NCBI GenBank assembly: GCA_024282035.1
Contig: JAMWZR010000006.1
Span: 39,189 to 103,188, forward strand
Source: Nitrosomonas sp.
GTDB lineage: Bacteria; Pseudomonadota; Gammaproteobacteria; Burkholderiales; Nitrosomonadaceae
Length of the DNA stretch: 64,000 bases
Direction: 5' to 3'
The stretch's first letter is position 1. The number at the start of each line of letters is the position of its first letter. A program made the translations under genes and the position numbers. The notes beneath the pieces are model-generated. The model did not search any database. It saw only the letters and a list, made by a program, of their open reading frames with translations, and was not told where the DNA came from. Shown here one piece after another: positions 37,144 through 47,592 of this stretch.

Positions 37144-37198
37144 CTAGAAATGATAAGGTGATTGACCATTGATCCCGGAAAACGAACTAGAATTCCGG

Positions 37199-39961
37199 TT
37201 ATCCCAACCTGTTCAACTGCTCCTTCAATTTTTGCAGCTTCGCATCGAATGTTGCCAACCGCTCTTGTTCCTGAGTCACCACATGTGCTGGTGCACGTTC
37301 GACAAATCCGGGATTTCCCAGTTTCGAGCTTGCTTTGACGACCTCCACCTCGATACGTGCAATCTCTTTTTTCAGGCGTTCACGTTCAGCGTTGACATCC
37401 ACTTCGACTTTCAACATCAGTCTAAATTCACCGACAATCGAAACCGGAGCATCAACATCGGGTAATGCATCCGAGAGACAGTCAATTTCCGCCAATTTTG
37501 CCAGTGCCATCAAATAACGCGAAAACTGATTCAGAATTTGCTGATTACCGATGGCCAGTAGCGGCACCTTCACTGCCGGTGATAGATTCATCTCACTTCG
37601 CAATGTACGGCACGCATTCACCATATCTTTAAGCAAAATGATCGATTGCATCGCCTGTTCGTCGATTCTTTGCCGATCCGCTTGAGGATAGGGTTGACAC
37701 ATGATGCTGCTGCCTTGCCGCCCTGCCAGAGGAGCGACCTTCTGCCACAACTCCTCAGTGATGAAAGGGATGATCGGATGCGCCAGCCGCAGCATGGCTT
37801 CGAGCACGCGCACCAGTGTGCGACGGGTGGCACGCTGCACCGATTCATCGGTGGCTTGCAGTTGCACCTTGGCCAGCTCTACGTACCAGTCGCAATATTC
37901 ATCCCATACCAGTTCATAAATCTCCCGCGCCACGAGATCGAAACGGTAGCTCGCAAACGCCTGCTCCACAGCCTGTTCGGCCTGCTGCAACCGGCTGATT
38001 ATCCATCGATCGACATCGGAATATACCAATGGCAGGGATTCATCCGTACCGGTGTCTTTGCCTTCACAATTCATTAAGACGTAACGGGTGGCATTCCACA
38101 ACTTGTTACAGAAATTGCGGTACCCTTCACAGCGCTGCATGTCAAATTTGATATCCCGGCCATGCGAAGCCAGACTGGCGAAAGTGAAGCGCAGCGCATC
38201 GGTTCCGAACGCCGGGATACCATCGGGAAAATGTTTACGCGTTGTCTGCGCAATGGCATCGGCATCTTTTGGTTTCATCAGGCCGGTAGTGCGCTTGGCC
38301 AGCAGATCGGACAACGCAATGCCATCGATCAGATCCAGCGGATCTAGCACATTGCCCTTGGATTTACTCATTTTCTGGCCTTCTGCATCACGAATCAGTC
38401 CCGTGATATACACTTCTTTAAAGGGAACCTTGCCCGTGAAATGCAGCGACATCATCACCATGCGTGCTACCCAGAAGAAAATGATGTCAAAACCGGTAAT
38501 CAGCACTGAGGTAGGCAGGAACGTCTTCAGTTCCGTCGTTTCGTCCGGCCACCCCAACGTTGAGAAAGGCCAGAGTGCGGATGAAAACCAGGTATCGAGC
38601 ACATCGTCATCCTGCCGCAAATCCTGTTTACCTGACAGCTGCTGTGCTTCCTCCAAGGAATGCGCAACAAAAACATTTCCTTCCTCATCGTACCAGGCAG
38701 GAATCCGGTGTCCCCACCAGAGCTGCCGCGATATGCACCAATCCTGGATATTTTCCAGCCACTGGTTGTAGACATGCGTCCAGTTTTCCGGTGTGAATCG
38801 CACCTCACCCTTGGCCACGACATCCAGTCCGCGCTTGGCCAATCCTTCCATGGCCACGTACCATTGGTCTGTCAGCATCGGTTCGATAATGGTATTGGTT
38901 CGATCTCCCCGCGGCGCCATCAGCTTGTGTGGTTTTGTTTCCACCAGAAAACCTTGCGCTTGCAGATCGGCAATAATTTTCTTGCGTGCATCAAAACGAT
39001 CCATGCCTTGATACTCGACCGGCGCCAGATCATTGATCTTTCCGTCCAGCGTCAAAATGTTAATAGGTACCAAATGATGCCGCTGTCCCACCTGATAGTC
39101 ATTGAAATCATGCGCCGGGGTAATCTTGACGCACCCCGTACCGAACTCCAGGTCCACATAGGTATCGGCGATGATCGGAATAGTGCGTTCGCACAAAGGT
39201 AAACGAACATGGCGCCCGATCAGGTGCTGATAACGAGCATCGTCAGGATGCACAGCCACGGCCACATCGCCCAGCATGGTCTCCGGTCTAGTGGTTGCAA
39301 CGATCAACGCTGCATCCGCAGTGCCGGAAGTCCCATCGGTGGATTCCAGTGGATAACGGATATGCCACAGGGAGCCGTTTTCTTCGGTTGGTACTACTTC
39401 CAGATCGGATACGGCCGTCTGTAATACAGGATCCCAGTTCACCAGACGCTTGCCCCGATAAATCAGTCCATCCTGGTACAACCGCACAAACACTTCCGTC
39501 ACGGCGCGCGACAATTCGGCATCCATGGTAAACCGCTCTCTCGTCCAGTCGCACGATGTACCCAAACGTCGCATTTGTCTCGTGATGGTGGAACCGGATT
39601 CTTCCTTCCATTGCCATACACGTTGTAAAAAAGCTTCCCGCCCCATTTCCCGGCGATTCAGTTTTTGTTGATCCAGCTGGCGCTCAACCACGATTTGCGT
39701 GGCGATACCGGCATGATCCGTTCCTGCCTGCCACAAAGTGTTGTCACCAAGCATCCGGTGGTAGCGAATCAAGGCATCCATCAGGGTATGCTGGAATGCA
39801 TGCCCCATGTGCAGCGTACCGGTTACATTCGGCGGCGGTAGCATGATGCAGTAGGCAGAGCGATCCGATGCGGTATTCGCCTTGAAATAGCCAGTCGCTT
39901 CCCAATTAGCGTACCAGCGATTCTCGATCAGTTTGGGATCAAAGCTTTTTTCGAGTTCCAT
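37199..39961 (-). CDS. valS: Valine--tRNA ligase
   Basis: This 920-residue class I synthetase carries the HIGH-type motif near residue 50 ([15 protein letters not shown]) and KMSKS near residue 530 ([15 protein letters not shown]). The editing domain lies between them. The C-terminal coiled coil (about 850-920) ends [13 protein letters not shown]. The order pepA, holC, small gene, valS is common in beta- and gammaproteobacteria. Confidence 0.98.
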   Translation of the reverse strand: MELEKSFDPKLIENRWYANWEATGYFKANTASDRSAYCIMLPPPNVTGTLHMGHAFQHTLMDALIRYHRMLGDNTLWQAGTDHAGIATQIVVERQLDQQKLNRREMGREAFLQRVWQWKEESGSTITRQMRRLGTSCDWTRERFTMDAELSRAVTEVFVRLYQDGLIYRGKRLVNWDPVLQTAVSDLEVVPTEENGSLWHIRYPLESTDGTSGTADAALIVATTRPETMLGDVAVAVHPDDARYQHLIGRHVRLPLCERTIPIIADTYVDLEFGTGCVKITPAHDFNDYQVGQRHHLVPINILTLDGKINDLAPVEYQGMDRFDARKKIIADLQAQGFLVETKPHKLMAPRGDRTNTIIEPMLTDQWYVAMEGLAKRGLDVVAKGEVRFTPENWTHVYNQWLENIQDWCISRQLWWGHRIPAWYDEEGNVFVAHSLEEAQQLSGKQDLRQDDDVLDTWFSSALWPFSTLGWPDETTELKTFLPTSVLITGFDIIFFWVARMVMMSLHFTGKVPFKEVYITGLIRDAEGQKMSKSKGNVLDPLDLIDGIALSDLLAKRTTGLMKPKDADAIAQTTRKHFPDGIPAFGTDALRFTFASLASHGRDIKFDMQRCEGYRNFCNKLWNATRYVLMNCEGKDTGTDESLPLVYSDVDRWIISRLQQAEQAVEQAFASYRFDLVAREIYELVWDEYCDWYVELAKVQLQATDESVQRATRRTLVRVLEAMLRLAHPIIPFITEELWQKVAPLAGRQGSSIMCQPYPQADRQRIDEQAMQSIILLKDMVNACRTLRSEMNLSPAVKVPLLAIGNQQILNQFSRYLMALAKLAEIDCLSDALPDVDAPVSIVGEFRLMLKVEVDVNAERERLKKEIARIEVEVVKASSKLGNPGFVERAPAHVVTQEQERLATFDAKLQKLKEQLNRLG

Positions 39962-40118
39962 GAATTTTGTATTGAATAAAAAGGTAAAAAAACTAGGGCA
40001 GCATTATAACGCGGATGTTGAATTCGCATGAAACGCTACTCAAAAAGGAAGGTAAGAATCGAGGGTCCGGATCAATTGCTGAAACCGGATAACTGTGAGG
40101 CTCCTTGATCCAGTCCGT

Positions 40119-40499
40119 TCATGTCGACTTGAAGTGCTCTGCCCAGCGCATTTCCAGTGCATCTGCCAATGCGCATCGATCCGCATAGGTCATGGCGATA
40201 TTGGCGTCTTTCAGAGCCGCATCGAGAATAGTGCGAACCGGTTTGATGGGCTCGGATTGTGCATCCGGCTCGACGGCATCGAGTATCACTGCCTCGGTCA
40301 GAACGGGAATGCTCGTCGCAACCGCAGCAGCCGGCAGATAATCCATCTGATCAGCAGTCGATGCCGACTGTGTTACCGAAGCCGCTTCGGTATGCGGATT
40401 AAGATTGGCAGGATTGTGGTATTTATTCAGCAGATTGCTGAATTTGGTCAATATCGCATCGTCCAGATCCGATTCGGCCATATTTTTTTCATCATTCAT
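40119..40499 (-). CDS. Hypothetical protein between holC and valS
   Basis: The 126-residue acidic protein has no membrane segment or signal. The N-terminal part (DDAILTKFSNLLNKYHNP) and the C-terminal part (IKPVRTILDAALKDANIAMT) are helical. A low-complexity Ala/Ser/Thr middle joins them. Proteins of similar shape are found between holC and valS in betaproteobacteria. The conserved location is the main support; the function is unknown. Confidence 0.65.
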   Translation of the reverse strand: MNDEKNMAESDLDDAILTKFSNLLNKYHNPANLNPHTEAASVTQSASTADQMDYLPAAAVATSIPVLTEAVILDAVEPDAQSEPIKPVRTILDAALKDANIAMTYADRCALADALEMRWAEHFKST

Positions 40500-40538
40500 G
40501 TTGATACTCTTCTGAAACCTGCAGGGACTCGATTCATT

Positions 40539-40964
40539 TCAATCCGTAAGATCGTAGTGTTGAATTTCATGCCCAGCCTCCTTGTAATAACGATAGCGTT
40601 CCCGCGCCGCTTGCTTGTCCTGGTCGACTTCACCGGCGATTTCGATCAAACGCTCGAAGCATTCGTAATTCGGTGGACAGTGCTGATGCAGATTAAGTAG
40701 GACAGTAAATTTTGTGTCGGCCACCATTTTATCAGTCAGAACCACAGGCGTCATGGCGATCAGATCCTCATCCCGGATATCACAGTGCGCAACGAAACTG
40801 GTTGCTGAGAAAGTCCACAGAAGTTTATCCAGCTCTTCACGCACCTGCGCATCAGGAACATACACCAGCATGCCCATATTCTGTTGCACAGCCTTTGCAC
40901 ATAACCGGCATGCTGTCAGCAATTTGTCCCTGGAACCCGAATAAAAAATAATCCGGGTTGTCAT
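40539..40964 (-). CDS. holC: DNA polymerase III chi subunit HolC
   Basis: The 141-residue protein starts TRIIFYSGSRDKLLTACRLC and shows the chi-subunit middle GMLVYVPDAQVREELDKLLW and the end ERYRYYKEAGHEIQHYDL. Chi links the clamp loader to single-stranded-DNA-binding protein. The ATG at 40964 is preferred over a TTG 11 codons earlier. It sits directly downstream of pepA, as in many relatives. Confidence 0.93.
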   Translation of the reverse strand: MTTRIIFYSGSRDKLLTACRLCAKAVQQNMGMLVYVPDAQVREELDKLLWTFSATSFVAHCDIRDEDLIAMTPVVLTDKMVADTKFTVLLNLHQHCPPNYECFERLIEIAGEVDQDKQAARERYRYYKEAGHEIQHYDLTD

Positions 40965-41046
40965 GGCCTGAGCGACCAACGGGATAACCTGTGCCAACCA
41001 CAGATCGTATTAACCGGAATCTCACTGATCGCCATTTGCTCGATTC

Positions 41047-42546
41047 CTAGACTGCAGCAGTACGGGCTTCTGTCATCAGATATTGCATGAGCAATGGTAC
41101 AGGCCTACCCGTAGAACCTTTTTCCCTGCCGGATTTCCATGCCGTACCGGCTATGTCGAGATGCGCCCATTGATATTTACCAGTAAAACGTGACAGAAAA
41201 CAGGCAGCGGAAATCGTACCCGCAGCACGTCCCCCAATATTTGCCATGTCTGCAAAATTGCTTTTCAGCAATTCCTGATACTCATCCCACAATGGCAATT
41301 GCCAGGCTCGATCACCTGCCTGTTCACCAGCAGCAAGCAGAGCTTGTGCCAGCTTGTCATTATTGCTCATCAGGCCCGTGGTGAAATTGCCCAGTGCAAT
41401 GACACAGGCACCCGTCAACGTGGCGATATCGATCACCGCCTTGGGGTTATAGCGCTCGGCATAGGTCAGAGCATCGCATAGGATCAGTCGCCCTTCCGCA
41501 TCGGTATTCAAAATCTCGATGGTTTGACCGGACAGGCTGGTCACCACGTCTCCGGGTTTCGTAGCCCGACCACTGGGCATATTTTCCGTGGCCGGTATGA
41601 TTCCCACTACATTGATGGGCAATTTCAATTCGGCTACGGCCCGTAACGTCCCCAGGACACTGGCGGCACCGCTCATATCAAACTTCATTTCATCCATTTC
41701 TGCAGCCGGTTTGAGCGAAATACCCCCAGTATCGAAAGTCACACCTTTACCCACCAGCACATAAGGCTGCTCTTTTTTGGCGGCGCCGTGATATTCCAGC
41801 ACAATCAGCTTGGCCGGTTGCTCACTGCCTTGCGCCACCGCTAGCAATGATCCCATACCCAGTTTTTCCATATCTTTCTCTTCCAGCACCGACGCCTTCA
41901 TCTTGTGGGCCTTGGCCAGATCCTTGGCTTGTTTGGCCAGATAGGTCGGAGTACAGATATTGGGTGCCATATTGCCCAAATCCTTTGCCAGACTCATCCC
42001 ATTGGCGACCGCCTGTCCTTGTTGAACAGCCACCTCGCACGCTGCCAGATCTGTGCGCTGATCGATACACAAAACCATCTTGCGCAGATGACCTGGATCA
42101 TTTTCGGGCTTGCTCTTCAAATGATTAAAACGATATGAACTGTTGGTAGCCACAACGACGATCTGCGAAACTTTCCAATTCACTGTACGGTCACTGATCG
42201 GAAAATCGGATAAAAACACCGTGGCATCGGTAACAGCCGTCTTTTGCAGGCTGCTGAAAATATTTGCCAGCGCACCTTGAAATGATTTTTGCTTGAATTC
42301 CTGCTCTTTGCCGAGACCAATCAACAGTACCCGCTTGAATAACGTATCCGGCACATTGTGCAATAACAGCGATGTGCCCGCTTTGCCATCCATGTCTCCC
42401 GATGCCAGAATAGCCTTCACATAGCCCTGTGTCACTCTATCGAGAACCTTGGCCGATTCCGACAATTTCTTGGATTCGAATATTCCTATCACTGCACAAG
42501 CACCCCGCTGTTTTTCAGGGGTTCCCACCTTTATAACAAAATCCAC
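41047..42546 (-). CDS. pepA: Leucyl aminopeptidase PepA
   Basis: The 499-residue M17 zinc/manganese aminopeptidase starts at a GTG at 42546, with AAGGAG six bases upstream. The product then begins with the family start (VDFVIKVGTPEKQRGACAVI). A longer in-frame reading to 42729 has no family similarity. The signature NTDAEGRL and the metal and active-site lysine region VGKGVTFDTGGISLKP are intact. It removes N-terminal residues from peptides in the cytoplasm; in enterics PepA also binds DNA. Confidence 0.96.
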   Translation of the reverse strand: MDFVIKVGTPEKQRGACAVIGIFESKKLSESAKVLDRVTQGYVKAILASGDMDGKAGTSLLLHNVPDTLFKRVLLIGLGKEQEFKQKSFQGALANIFSSLQKTAVTDATVFLSDFPISDRTVNWKVSQIVVVATNSSYRFNHLKSKPENDPGHLRKMVLCIDQRTDLAACEVAVQQGQAVANGMSLAKDLGNMAPNICTPTYLAKQAKDLAKAHKMKASVLEEKDMEKLGMGSLLAVAQGSEQPAKLIVLEYHGAAKKEQPYVLVGKGVTFDTGGISLKPAAEMDEMKFDMSGAASVLGTLRAVAELKLPINVVGIIPATENMPSGRATKPGDVVTSLSGQTIEILNTDAEGRLILCDALTYAERYNPKAVIDIATLTGACVIALGNFTTGLMSNNDKLAQALLAAGEQAGDRAWQLPLWDEYQELLKSNFADMANIGGRAAGTISAACFLSRFTGKYQWAHLDIAGTAWKSGREKGSTGRPVPLLMQYLMTEARTAAV

Positions 42547-42826
42547 ATCAGGCTCCTTTATGAAGAATTCTCGATAACTGGTCTTGCAATCCGGGAAATA
42601 AACAAATAGATACAGTTCACTCCAGTGTGCAAAAAACTCGAAACAAATCGATTTTACCTGAATAGCATACATCAGCCTGATTAAAAGCATAAATACTTCG
42701 TATTTGCCGAACAAAATGACGAGAAGCACGCCGGAATCGGTGTAAATAATGCTTATGAATTATGGCTATAATGTTATCCTTATGCCGCATGCTTGAATAA
42801 TCATGTAGTTATTCAATGATCTATAA

Positions 42827-44314
42827 GTGTTATCTCACGATAAGGGCAATAAAGTGCTTGATGATAAATTGAAAACACGGCTTAACTATTGCACGACACT
42901 ACCCAGCTTGCCTGCAGTTGCAGTCAAGATCATTGAGCTTGCTAATGACAGCGAAGCGGACATCGGCAAAGCCTGTCAATATATATCGCTGGATCCGGTA
43001 CTTTCTGCAAAACTCCTGAAAACCGCCAATGCGCCGATCTACAAATCCCGTCGCATTGCCACCAATGTCCGTCAGGCCGTCAGCATACTCGGCACGCATT
43101 CGGTCATCGTCATCGCATTATCCTTTTCTTTAGCCAATTCATTGATGAATGATGGCACAACGAACAACCCGACTTTTAATAGTCATATCTTCTGGCGCCG
43201 TTCGATAGCTTCCGCACTAGCCAGTCGCGCACTGGGAGAAAAACTGGCACTCAATTATCTAGATGATCTCTTTCTGGCCGGATTGCTGCAGGAAATCGGC
43301 ATCCTGGCTTATGCAGCCATCCTGCCGGAAGAGTACTGCAAGGTTTTTTCTTCGACATCAGACCACGATACATTGCTAAAAATGGAACGTGTCGCTTTTG
43401 GTGCCGGCCATGACGAACTGGGCTACGCACTGCTGCGCAAGTGGCATATTCCCGACTACATCGCCTTATCCTGTATCGCCAGTCATAGTCAGCCCGAACC
43501 CAAAAGCCTGGGACCCAACCTGCAATCCTGCGTGGCTGTCTCCCGTTATCTGGCCGACTATTTCCTGTCTCCACATGAAACCGGGACGCTGGCTGCACTG
43601 ACCGAAGCGGCGCAACAATGGCTGGATCTCGACAGCACCACACTCGTCGATGTCATCAAATTGATGGAATCCAGTCTCGAGTCCGTCGAAGACTTATTCG
43701 ACATTCAGATTCACCAGACTGCCGATACAGCTGGAATTATGGCTCAGGCCAAGGAATTGCTACTCATCCATAACCTATCGCGGATGAAGGAACTCGAAGA
43801 GAAATCTCAGCGCGACGGTCTGACTGGTGCCTATAACCGGATTCATTTTGACGAAACATTGCGCCGCGAATTCAATTTATCTTCTCAGTACCAGTTGCCG
43901 CTGACCATTGCGATCATCGATCTCGATCACTTTAAACAAGTGAATGACAATCATGGTCATCTGGCCGGCGATTCGCTTCTGGTCACCGTAGTGAGTACAA
44001 TCTTTGAGCAGATTCGGCAGGACGACACCCTCAGCCGTTACGGCGGCGAGGAATTCGCATTGATCTTGCCGGGAACCTCGTTGAGCGCATCGCGTAACCT
44101 GATTACCCGCCTGAAAGACGCCATCGAAAATATCACTTTCAAACTCGATGACTTACGCACCATCAGCATCACAGCATCCATTGGCGTCGCCTCCAATAAC
44201 GAGGGCGATATACGTTTTGAGGATGCCCTGGATATGGTGAAAGCTGCAGACTCAGCGCTATATGCAGCCAAGCATGCGGGGCGCAATCGCATCGTCGAAT
44301 GGGGACTGAAATAA
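42827..44314 (+). CDS. HDOD domain fused to GGDEF diguanylate cyclase
   Basis: This protein of about 495 residues joins an N-terminal HDOD domain (about 15-230; LPSLPAVAVKIIELANDSEA) to a C-terminal GGDEF domain (about 330-490). The active motif reads GGEEF at residues 406-410, and an RxxD inhibitory site (RQDD) precedes it. It should make cyclic-di-GMP. The start is uncertain: GTG at 42827 or GTG at 42854, the latter with AAGGGC upstream. A TATAAT at 42767-42772 could be its -10 box. The 42547-42826 gap holds no other gene. Confidence 0.9.
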   Translation: MLSHDKGNKVLDDKLKTRLNYCTTLPSLPAVAVKIIELANDSEADIGKACQYISLDPVLSAKLLKTANAPIYKSRRIATNVRQAVSILGTHSVIVIALSFSLANSLMNDGTTNNPTFNSHIFWRRSIASALASRALGEKLALNYLDDLFLAGLLQEIGILAYAAILPEEYCKVFSSTSDHDTLLKMERVAFGAGHDELGYALLRKWHIPDYIALSCIASHSQPEPKSLGPNLQSCVAVSRYLADYFLSPHETGTLAALTEAAQQWLDLDSTTLVDVIKLMESSLESVEDLFDIQIHQTADTAGIMAQAKELLLIHNLSRMKELEEKSQRDGLTGAYNRIHFDETLRREFNLSSQYQLPLTIAIIDLDHFKQVNDNHGHLAGDSLLVTVVSTIFEQIRQDDTLSRYGGEEFALILPGTSLSASRNLITRLKDAIENITFKLDDLRTISITASIGVASNNEGDIRFEDALDMVKAADSALYAAKHAGRNRIVEWGLK

Positions 44315-44352
44315 TTCAGTCCTTTCTTTATTCCACCACACAGAGTTAAAGT

Positions 44353-45207
44353 ATGTCGGACAGTATGAACCTGATCATCCAGGGACTGGAAATCAATAAC
44401 AGTGATTTGCGCGCCTTGGCAAAGCTGAGTCAAGCACAAGGTATAGAGCGCATTACAGGCCAGGCCTTTCGACTGACACAGGCCATTCACAGCGAAGAAA
44501 TTTCCCCTTATTGTACCGAGGCCGAGTTGGATTATGCCTACGTCGATACCGGCCTGAAATTTTCGGACTTTCGCCTGATTGCCATGGATATGGATTCCAC
44601 ATTACTGGCGATCGAATCCATCGACGAAATCGCCGACATGCACAACATCAAACCCCAGGTTGCCGCCATTACCCAATTAAGCATGCAAGGTGAAATCAGT
44701 TTTGAGCAGAGCCTCACACGCCGCACTGCACTATTGCAAGGCTTGCCCCAGCAGGCGCTGCAGCGGGTATTCGATGAGCGCGTCAAACTGAATCCCGGTG
44801 CGGAAAAAATGCTTCGACAAGCCAAGCTGTCAGGACTCAAAACAATGGTTATCTCGGGAGGATTCACTTTTTTTACCGAACGCATCAAAACCCGCTTGGA
44901 TTTCGACTATGCTGCGGCTAACGTACTTGAAATTGTCGACGACAAATTAACCGGAAATATCGTTGGCAACATCATCGGTCGGGAAGGAAAAGCCGACATA
45001 CTCAGGCAAGTGCGAGACGAACTTGGAATCAGTCGTGCACAGATCATTGCAATAGGCGATGGCGCCAATGATCTGGACATGATGACCGAGGCTGGTGTCA
45101 GTATCGCTTATCATGCCAAGCCGATCGTCAAGCAGCACGCTCGGTATGCATTGAATTACGTGGGCCTGGATGGTGTTGTCAATCTTTTCAGGCAAAGTGA
45201 TCAATAA
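44353..45207 (+). CDS. serB: Phosphoserine phosphatase SerB
   Basis: The 284-residue HAD-family enzyme catalyses the last step of serine synthesis. The nucleophile motif is AMDMDSTLL, with D79 and D81. The cap region holds SIDEIADMHN, motif II lies in TMVISGGFTFFT, and motif III in IAIGDGANDLDMM. Its last seven bases overlap the end of the converging malic enzyme gene. Confidence 0.96.
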   Translation: MSDSMNLIIQGLEINNSDLRALAKLSQAQGIERITGQAFRLTQAIHSEEISPYCTEAELDYAYVDTGLKFSDFRLIAMDMDSTLLAIESIDEIADMHNIKPQVAAITQLSMQGEISFEQSLTRRTALLQGLPQQALQRVFDERVKLNPGAEKMLRQAKLSGLKTMVISGGFTFFTERIKTRLDFDYAAANVLEIVDDKLTGNIVGNIIGREGKADILRQVRDELGISRAQIIAIGDGANDLDMMTEAGVSIAYHAKPIVKQHARYALNYVGLDGVVNLFRQSDQ

Positions 45208-46811
45208 TCGGGTTCGTACATTAGAGACTTCACATAACTTTCCAGATTTTCCGGTAGCGCAGCTTCGGCAAGACACTCTTGTACTGCTATCCGACAGACT
45301 GCAACGGCGATGGCATGCGACACTTCGCGCACACGATTCAAAGTTGGGTATATGGCTCCCGCAGCAATCTCCTGCTCTGTCACGATCCCTGCCAGCACTT
45401 CAGCTGCGGCAAGAAACATGCTTTGCGTAATCAGACGCGCCGAACTGGCGTACACACCCAATCCTATTCCCGGAAAAATATACGCATTGTTGCCCTGGCC
45501 CGGCTTATACAGCCGATCACCGAACCATACCGGCGCAAATGGACTGCCACTGGCAAAAATCACACGACCATTACTCCAGCAATAGGCCTGCTCGGCCGTG
45601 CATTCTGTATGCGAAGTCGGGTTGGAAAGTGCAATGATGACCGGGCGCTCATTAACTGCGGCCATTGCGCTCACCACGGCTTCGTCGAATGTTCCTGCTA
45701 CTCCGGTTGCACCGATCAGTACATCAGGTTTGATCACTTTGATGGCATCCACGAAAGTGCATGGAGCATGTTCGTGCGCATAAGGCTTGATCCTGGGTTT
45801 GATGTTCTGATGTGCTGCAGTCACCAGACCCTTTCGATCGACAAACCACAAGCGCTTCTGTGCCTGTTGCCGACTCAAACCTGCCGCGCAAAACGCATCC
45901 GTGACCAATTCGGCAATCCCTCCTGCTGCCGACCCCGTTCCCAGAAACATGATTTTCAGATCCGGAAACTGCTTCCCGGTAATGCGGCATGATGAATAGA
46001 TACCAGCCAGCGTCACGGCTGCCGTACCTTGTATGTCATCGTTAAAGCAGCGCACCTGACCGCCATAGCGCTCCAGAAATTCGAATGCATGGGGAGTCAG
46101 GAAATCCTCAAATTGAATGAGTGCCTTGGGAAAACGAAGCTGCACGGCCTGTACGAATTCATCCACCAACGCATGGTATGTTTCATCATCCACACGCGCA
46201 TGTGGATACCCCAGATAGAGCGGATCTTCACGAATAGCCTGATTGTTGGTTCCGACATCCAGCATGACCGGCATACACTGAGCCGGATTAATCCCGGCAC
46301 AGGCAACATAGAGCATTACCTTGCCGATGGAAATTCCCATTCCATTGGCACCCAGATCACCCAACCCCAGAATTCGCTCGCCATCTGTAACGACAATGAC
46401 ACGAATGTCCTGTTCTGGCCAGTTCCCGAATATTGCAGCTATTTCTCCACGATCCTCTGGCGTAATATAAAAGCCCTGCGGTTTCCTAAAAATATGCGCA
46501 AACTCTTTGCACGCCTCACCGACAGTCGGGGTGTACACCAACGGCATGATTTCTTCGACATGATCGATCATGGTGCGATAGAAAAGTCGCTGATTGCGTT
46601 CGGATAGTGCATTTAGAAAAATATATTTTTCAATCGCAGTCGCCTTGCTCCGCATGCTGCCCAGCACGCGTTCTTTTTGCTTGGTTAGCGTCGCAACATC
46701 ATAAGGCAACAACCCCCGCAAACCGTAGTACTGACGCTCCTCGCGGGTAAATGCGGTTGATTTGGTCAGTACCGGATCGATCAACAAGGCTTTCCCAGAC
46801 AAATTTTTCAT
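45201..46811 (-). CDS. NAD-dependent malic enzyme
   Basis: The 536-residue enzyme decarboxylates malate to pyruvate. The large-type malic enzyme motifs are YTPTVGEACKEF, GLGDLGANGMGISIGK and the nucleotide-binding FLGTGSAAGGIAELV. The length fits the MaeA/SfcA type and lacks the phosphotransacetylase domain of MaeB. An AAGGGAG ribosome site precedes the start. NAD rather than NADP use is inferred from family only. Confidence 0.93.
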   Translation of the reverse strand: MKNLSGKALLIDPVLTKSTAFTREERQYYGLRGLLPYDVATLTKQKERVLGSMRSKATAIEKYIFLNALSERNQRLFYRTMIDHVEEIMPLVYTPTVGEACKEFAHIFRKPQGFYITPEDRGEIAAIFGNWPEQDIRVIVVTDGERILGLGDLGANGMGISIGKVMLYVACAGINPAQCMPVMLDVGTNNQAIREDPLYLGYPHARVDDETYHALVDEFVQAVQLRFPKALIQFEDFLTPHAFEFLERYGGQVRCFNDDIQGTAAVTLAGIYSSCRITGKQFPDLKIMFLGTGSAAGGIAELVTDAFCAAGLSRQQAQKRLWFVDRKGLVTAAHQNIKPRIKPYAHEHAPCTFVDAIKVIKPDVLIGATGVAGTFDEAVVSAMAAVNERPVIIALSNPTSHTECTAEQAYCWSNGRVIFASGSPFAPVWFGDRLYKPGQGNNAYIFPGIGLGVYASSARLITQSMFLAAAEVLAGIVTEQEIAAGAIYPTLNRVREVSHAIAVAVCRIAVQECLAEAALPENLESYVKSLMYEPDY

Positions 46812-46978
46812 TTCAATCCAACTCCCTTCTCAATCGAACCCATGTAACTGTAATCCATCACAATTGAATTGCAATTGGACAATTCAAAGAACCAAAGATA
46901 AACTAATCAGTCAGATGTAAACATTTCGTAGTCGTATTTGCATACCTTGTACAATATCAGGAACATTTCAGAGAAATC

Positions 46979-47404
46979 ATGAATCAATCCGCATTTCCCA
47001 CACCCAATCCCGATTTATATACCGAAGAAGATATCGCTCAGCTTGTTCATACATTTTATGCCAAAGCTAGAAAAGATCCTGGCCTCGGTCCGATATTCGA
47101 AGCTCACGTGCAGGATTGGGACGCACATTTTGTTCAAATGATCAACTTCTGGTCGGCCCAACTTCGCGGCACCAGCCGTTTTCGCGGTGCCCCCATGCCC
47201 AAACATGTTGCATTACCAGAATTAAATGCGGAATTGTTCGAACGCTGGCTGTTTCTTTTCAGGGAAACCACTAAAGAAATGGGCAATCCCGGATTGCAGC
47301 AACATGCCGATGCCATTGCAGCTTTTATAGCAACACGACTCTGGCAAGGTTATCAAATAAACAATTATCCAGATCGCGATCTGGTGACATTACGCACTGC
47401 CTAA
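46979..47404 (+). CDS. Group III truncated haemoglobin
   Basis: This 141-residue globin resembles group III truncated haemoglobins such as Campylobacter Ctb. Expected features are Y27 (B10) in HTFYAKARKDP, the segment LGPIFEAHV, FWSAQLRGT, and the proximal histidine H76 in PMPKHVALP. Such globins bind oxygen or nitric oxide. It is followed 188 bases later, same strand, by a membrane GGDEF protein. The 47405-47592 gap is AT-rich. Confidence 0.9.
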   Translation: MNQSAFPTPNPDLYTEEDIAQLVHTFYAKARKDPGLGPIFEAHVQDWDAHFVQMINFWSAQLRGTSRFRGAPMPKHVALPELNAELFERWLFLFRETTKEMGNPGLQQHADAIAAFIATRLWQGYQINNYPDRDLVTLRTA

Positions 47405-47592
47405 ACTGGCTCATTTATATAATATAAAAATTTCAACGATTACAAATATAAGAATATGATGTAAAAAAGATCAAACGCAATTTGCAAATCGAATTTAATG
47501 ATGGAATAAGGATAATAAACTGTCTTTATTCGGTTATTTTGATAGATTGCAAGTAACGTAATATTGTTTTTGTTATAAGGATAATATTTGAA

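Noticed and set aside
37646-39202. Several long frames opposite valS
   Set aside because: They are complementary-strand shadows of a highly conserved synthetase.
45279-45992. 237-codon frame opposite the malic enzyme gene
   Set aside because: It is antisense, Cys/His-rich in the manner of shadow frames, and has no start signal.
46860-46895. Repeated CAATTG units upstream of the malic enzyme gene as a regulator array
   Set aside because: The units are short, palindromic by nature and likely chance in AT-rich promoter sequence.
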